Source: Nitrososphaeraceae archaeon (GTDB lineage Archaea; Thermoproteota; Nitrososphaeria; Nitrososphaerales; Nitrososphaeraceae). From it: a DNA stretch of 7,446 nt. Made by a program: the position numbers and the translations under genes. The notes beneath the pieces are model-generated. The model was not told the DNA's origin and searched no databases. It saw only the letters and a program-made list of their open reading frames with translations. Shown piece by piece: positions 5,950 through 7,446 of this stretch (positions are counted from its first letter, which is position 1; the number at the start of each line of letters is the position of its first letter). The DNA lies in NCBI GenBank assembly GCA_025449515.1, contig JANWJI010000068.1, forward strand, positions 1 to 7,446. The letters run 5' to 3'.

Positions 5950-6075
5950 CTATTCTCCAACTACGGTAACTTCCCCAGCATGGGTGTCTTTAATATGTTT
6001 CTTAGTCTCATCTCTAGTAAGAAATTCCTTTGCACAAATAGAACATCTAAATGTCCCTTCGACGTATTCTGGCAT
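5950..6075 (-). CDS. C2H2 zinc-finger microprotein
   Basis: A complete 41-residue gene from ATG 6075 to TAG 5952-5950. The sequence FRCSICAKEFLTRDETKKH continues to IKDTH: Cys11-x2-Cys14-x12-His27-x4-His32, a textbook C2H2 zinc finger with the conserved aromatic Phe9 before the first Cys and Phe18 in the core. The N-terminus is acidic (MPEYVEG) and the C-terminus short (AGEVTVVGE). A single finger of this size probably binds DNA weakly alone, or acts as a protein- or RNA-binding adaptor; the role is unknown. A weak AGGT ribosome-binding match lies five bases before the ATG, and TATA-like sequence lies about 21 bases upstream. The strict spacing of six key residues in one short frame makes chance very unlikely. 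Confidence 0.85.
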   Translation of the reverse strand: MPEYVEGTFRCSICAKEFLTRDETKKHIKDTHAGEVTVVGE

Positions 6076-6090
6076 ATTCTACCTATAAAT

Positions 6091-6101
6091 TATATTATAA
6101 A
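6091..6101 (-). promoter_or_regulatory. TATA-like box for the zinc-finger gene
   Basis: Minus-strand TTTATAATATA, centred about 21 bases before ATG 6075, suited to a leaderless or near-leaderless transcript. A second candidate, TATATTTATTA at about 6105-6115, would give a leader of roughly 10 bases. Either could serve; the region is very AT-rich. Confidence 0.35.
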
Positions 6102-6112
6102 CATTAATAAAT

Positions 6113-6139
6113 ATACCGCTTAATCTTTTATGGCGGTAT
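6113..6139. repeat. inverted repeat upstream of the zinc-finger gene
   Basis: ATACCGC at 6113-6119 is matched exactly by its reverse complement GCGGTAT at 6133-6139, with a 13-base spacer. The arms are GC-rich in AT-rich surroundings and lie just upstream of the TATA-like boxes, where an activator or repressor could bind as a dimer. A role is inferred from position only. Confidence 0.4.
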
Positions 6140-6302
6140 TCTTGCCTGACAATGTCAATGGCATACAGCTTCATTGTTTTTGGTAACAACCATCGTAATA
6201 TACTATCAGTTTCAGCATCTAATTGAAATATTAGGTAACACTAACATCTAACATAATAGTAGATTATAACCAATATTACTTATTGCGGAATCAATTTAAA
6301 CG

Positions 6303-6327
6303 ACTGAGCAGCCATTGGGCACTCAGT
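6303..6327. repeat. nested hairpin in non-coding DNA
   Basis: ACTGAG (6303-6308) pairs with CTCAGT (6322-6327), and inside it GCC (6311-6313) pairs with GGC (6318-6320) around an ATTG loop, giving an interrupted 9-pair stem. It is about 80 bases downstream of the 6407-6592 ORF on the minus strand, so it could be that gene's terminator, or part of a structured RNA. Confidence 0.4.
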
Positions 6328-6372
6328 TTAATCCTTAGCAGACAAATAATATGTATAAAAAGAAAGTGTGAT

Positions 6373-6383
6373 TTTATATAAAT
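6373..6383 (-). promoter_or_regulatory. strong TATA-like box with no obvious gene behind it
   Basis: ATTTATATAAA on the minus strand (nearly palindromic, so either direction is possible). Read leftward, transcription would start near 6352 and run through the hairpin at 6303-6327, where only an 11-codon ATG frame lies. Read rightward it would face the 3' end of the 6407 ORF. It may be chance or the promoter of a small RNA. Confidence 0.3.
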
Positions 6384-6406
6384 CTCTTTACTTCTCTACT
6401 TGTGAT

Positions 6407-6592
6407 CTAGTGAGTCATTGCAATAGGTTGTTCTTCTTGTTGTATCTCTTCGAGATCTATTCTAGTTAAGTCTTGATCCTCCTCTTCTGCAATTTTGCTT
6501 CTAATTCTATGCCTATATCTTAAGTCATAATCTATGTAGTCACACATAACTGTAACACATATCATCAATTTTATACTATATACGGGTTTCAT
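6407..6592 (-). CDS. unrecognised 61-residue protein
   Basis: ATG 6592 to TAG. The first 17 residues are mildly hydrophobic (MKPVYSIKLMICVTVMC); the rest is highly charged, with a basic patch DLRYRHRIRSK followed by an acidic, Gln-rich tail (EEEDQDLTRIDLEEIQQEEQ). The heptad-like spacing of Ile and Leu in that tail would suit a short helix or coiled coil. Arginine codons are almost all AGA/AGG, as in the well-supported genes, which favours real coding. There is no clear ribosome-binding site. No family recognised; expression is uncertain. Confidence 0.42.
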   Translation of the reverse strand: MKPVYSIKLMICVTVMCDYIDYDLRYRHRIRSKIAEEEDQDLTRIDLEEIQQEEQPIAMTH

Positions 6593-6746
6593 TGTAAAAT
6601 TAGTAAAAAAGGAGAAATTTTTGCTTTTGTGATAGAAGAGATATCGAGCAAAATAAGATAAAATTAGAACGATAAAATTTGTTGTGAAGTTGACATCTCA
6701 TTGATTTTTTGTGTTTAGCCTATTCCAGCTCTTAATATTTAGTCAT
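6593..6746. other. AT-rich intergenic stretch
   Basis: Likely 5' region of the 6407-6592 ORF. Several A/T runs could serve as TATA-like elements (for example AATTTTATCTTATTT on the minus strand near 6650-6665), none decisive. No RNA gene or repeat seen. Confidence 0.4.
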
Positions 6747-6923
6747 TTAGATATGTTTCCTGACACATAAATTCGCTACAATATGGAGATTATTTATTTC
6801 CAAATATTTATTCAATATCCAAGGGTAGTATTCGTCTGGGGCGTTATATCTAGAATAGTATATCTTCTTAGGTATTGACTTCATCAAATTTCCATTATTA
6901 GGTGGCTGCCAACAATAAAACAT
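6747..6923 (-). CDS. 58-residue frame at the recombinase break point
   Basis: ATG 6923 to TAA. Its N-terminal eight codons overlap the recombinase fossil in another frame, but from about 6900 onward it reads NGNLMKSIPKKIYYSRYNAP, then DEYYPWILNKYLEINN, a Tyr/Asn/Lys-rich stretch that looks more like protein than noise. It begins just where recombinase similarity ends, so it could be a piece of a different gene joined by a deletion or insertion. No family recognised; low confidence. Confidence 0.25.
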   Translation of the reverse strand: MFYCWQPPNNGNLMKSIPKKIYYSRYNAPDEYYPWILNKYLEINNLHIVANLCVRKHI

Positions 6924-7166
6924 AAGGTTTTGTTCTGATATTTGGAGCCATATTTAATCTCTCTACGATATCTTCTTCTGATAAGGCTTCCTTTTTTCTG
7001 ATCGGCCTAGGTAGTTTTACCTTTAGTTAGAACCTTCGTGGACTGACTAATATCTATATCGTAATGCTAAGTTTTTCACGGTGGCGACCAGCTGCTTCAA
7101 TATCATTGTTGAATATTTCGCTCTCCTAGCTATTGAGTATTCCTTGTAACATTTTTTGAGGATTAG
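6901..7166 (-). pseudogene. decayed tyrosine recombinase/integrase
   Basis: Fragments in three frames line up with the core-binding domain and start of the catalytic domain of an archaeal tyrosine recombinase, a family that joins or excises mobile DNA. In order: STMILKQLVATVKNLAL (up to 7062), DIDIS (7060-7046), PRRF (7041-7030), then KVKLPRPIRKKEALSEEDI and RTKPYVLLLAAT (7026-6901). Lesions: an indel near 7061, a tandem AGTC duplication (7041-7048) that shifts the frame, a TAA at 7029-7027 where PRRFKLK is expected, and truncation at 6901 exactly before the G-x-R-x-x-E segment that carries the first catalytic arginine. No catalytic residue is left, so it is inactive. It is a relic of an integrated element; the other end was not found in this window. 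The match to thaumarchaeal integrases is from memory. Confidence 0.75.
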
Positions 7167-7446
7167 TCACACTATCTGTTTTACTCGCAGATTTAATATG
7201 CCATCATCCCGGTATAACTCACCTACGGCTCTGAATTCTTTACCCTTCTTGAGAAGAGATCTAGATCCTTCATAATCATAATGATTCAGTCTTGCTCGCC
7301 ACTTGCCGTTTACCATTACGACTGCTCGTCCTTCCATAATCTTTTCTACATAGACATCATATGTTTTCCCAGAAATTTTTAAGTTGTTAATAACGGCGAC
7401 CGTACTATCGTCAATCCATTCTATTCTTCGTAGTTTTTCGAGTTTG
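7167..7446 (-). CDS. C-terminal end of an unrecognised protein (cut by the window edge)
   Basis: The minus strand from 7445 is open for 92 codons to TGA 7169-7167; the start lies beyond the right edge. The sequence is strongly protein-like and rich in alternating hydrophobic residues, suggesting a small beta-barrel: TVAVINNLKISGKTYDVYVE, then GRAVVMVNGKWRARL, LLKKGKEFRAVGELY and DDGILNLRVKQIV at the very end. The pattern of five beta strands with Lys/Arg patches and a GELY-type strand is compatible with an OB-fold nucleic-acid-binding domain, but that is inference and I cannot name the protein. It stops one base before the recombinase fossil begins, and its frame is undamaged, unlike that neighbour. 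Confidence 0.8.
   Translation of the reverse strand, partial: KLEKLRRIEWIDDSTVAVINNLKISGKTYDVYVEKIMEGRAVVMVNGKWRARLNHYDYEGSRSLLKKGKEFRAVGELYRDDGILNLRVKQIV

Larger units (their letters stand above)
6079..6240 (-). other. weak open frame directly upstream of the zinc-finger gene
   Basis: The minus strand is open for 53 codons, ending in TAG 6081-6079, three bases before the zinc-finger ATG. It reads LDAETDSILRWLLPKTMK, then LYAIDIVRQEYRHKRLSG. Possible starts are TTG 6189 and ATG 6174 (31 codons). The tight spacing would suit a translated leader or a two-gene operon, but the frame has no known motif and overlaps the zinc-finger promoter and an inverted repeat, which argues for chance. Confidence 0.2.

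Overview
This AT-rich, sparsely coding window looks archaeal, most likely from an ammonia-oxidising member of Nitrososphaeria (Thaumarchaeota), possibly a terrestrial Nitrososphaera/Nitrosocosmicus-type genome. The reasons are the archaeal-looking serine hydroxymethyltransferase, TATA-like boxes about 25-30 bases before starts with almost no Shine-Dalgarno sites, a tiny C2H2 zinc-finger gene, small winged-helix regulators, and a tyrosine-recombinase fossil whose wording I associate with thaumarchaeal integrases. The lineage is inference from memory of these families; no database was consulted.

Layout from left to right. 20-325 (+): small winged-helix-like protein. 326-808: non-coding or decayed sequence ending in a hairpin that probably terminates glyA. 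809-2140 (-): intact glyA, the only long enzyme gene with every expected motif. 2141-2667: intergenic, but its last ~100 bases are open in frame with the next gene and encode a lipoprotein-type signal peptide. 2668-3078 (+): chagasin-family (I42) cysteine-protease inhibitor. 3079-3588: no confident gene, one weak decayed frame. 3589-4877 (-): one secreted right-handed beta-helix protein resembling mannuronan C5-epimerases, split by a single missing base directly after its DPHT motif. 5133-5519 (-): winged-helix regulator also split by a frameshift. 5620-5910 (-): unrecognised ORF. 5950-6075 (-): 41-residue C2H2 zinc-finger microprotein. 6079-6406: hairpins, TATA boxes and a weak frame. 6407-6592 (-): small unrecognised ORF. 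6593-6900: almost empty. 6901-7166 (-): broken tyrosine recombinase. 7167-7446 (-): C-terminal end of a gene that continues past the right edge.

There is no large operon. The genes are mostly isolated and separated by 250-530 base gaps. Two themes recur. The first is the cell surface: a secreted glycan-epimerase-like beta-helix protein and a probably lipid-anchored protease inhibitor. The second is gene decay: at least three genes carry indels. The recombinase also has a nonsense codon and a 4-base tandem duplication, so decay is real there; the single-base breaks in the beta-helix and winged-helix genes could instead be assembly errors. I found no CRISPR array, rRNA, recognisable tRNA, complete insertion sequence or obvious new multi-gene defence system.
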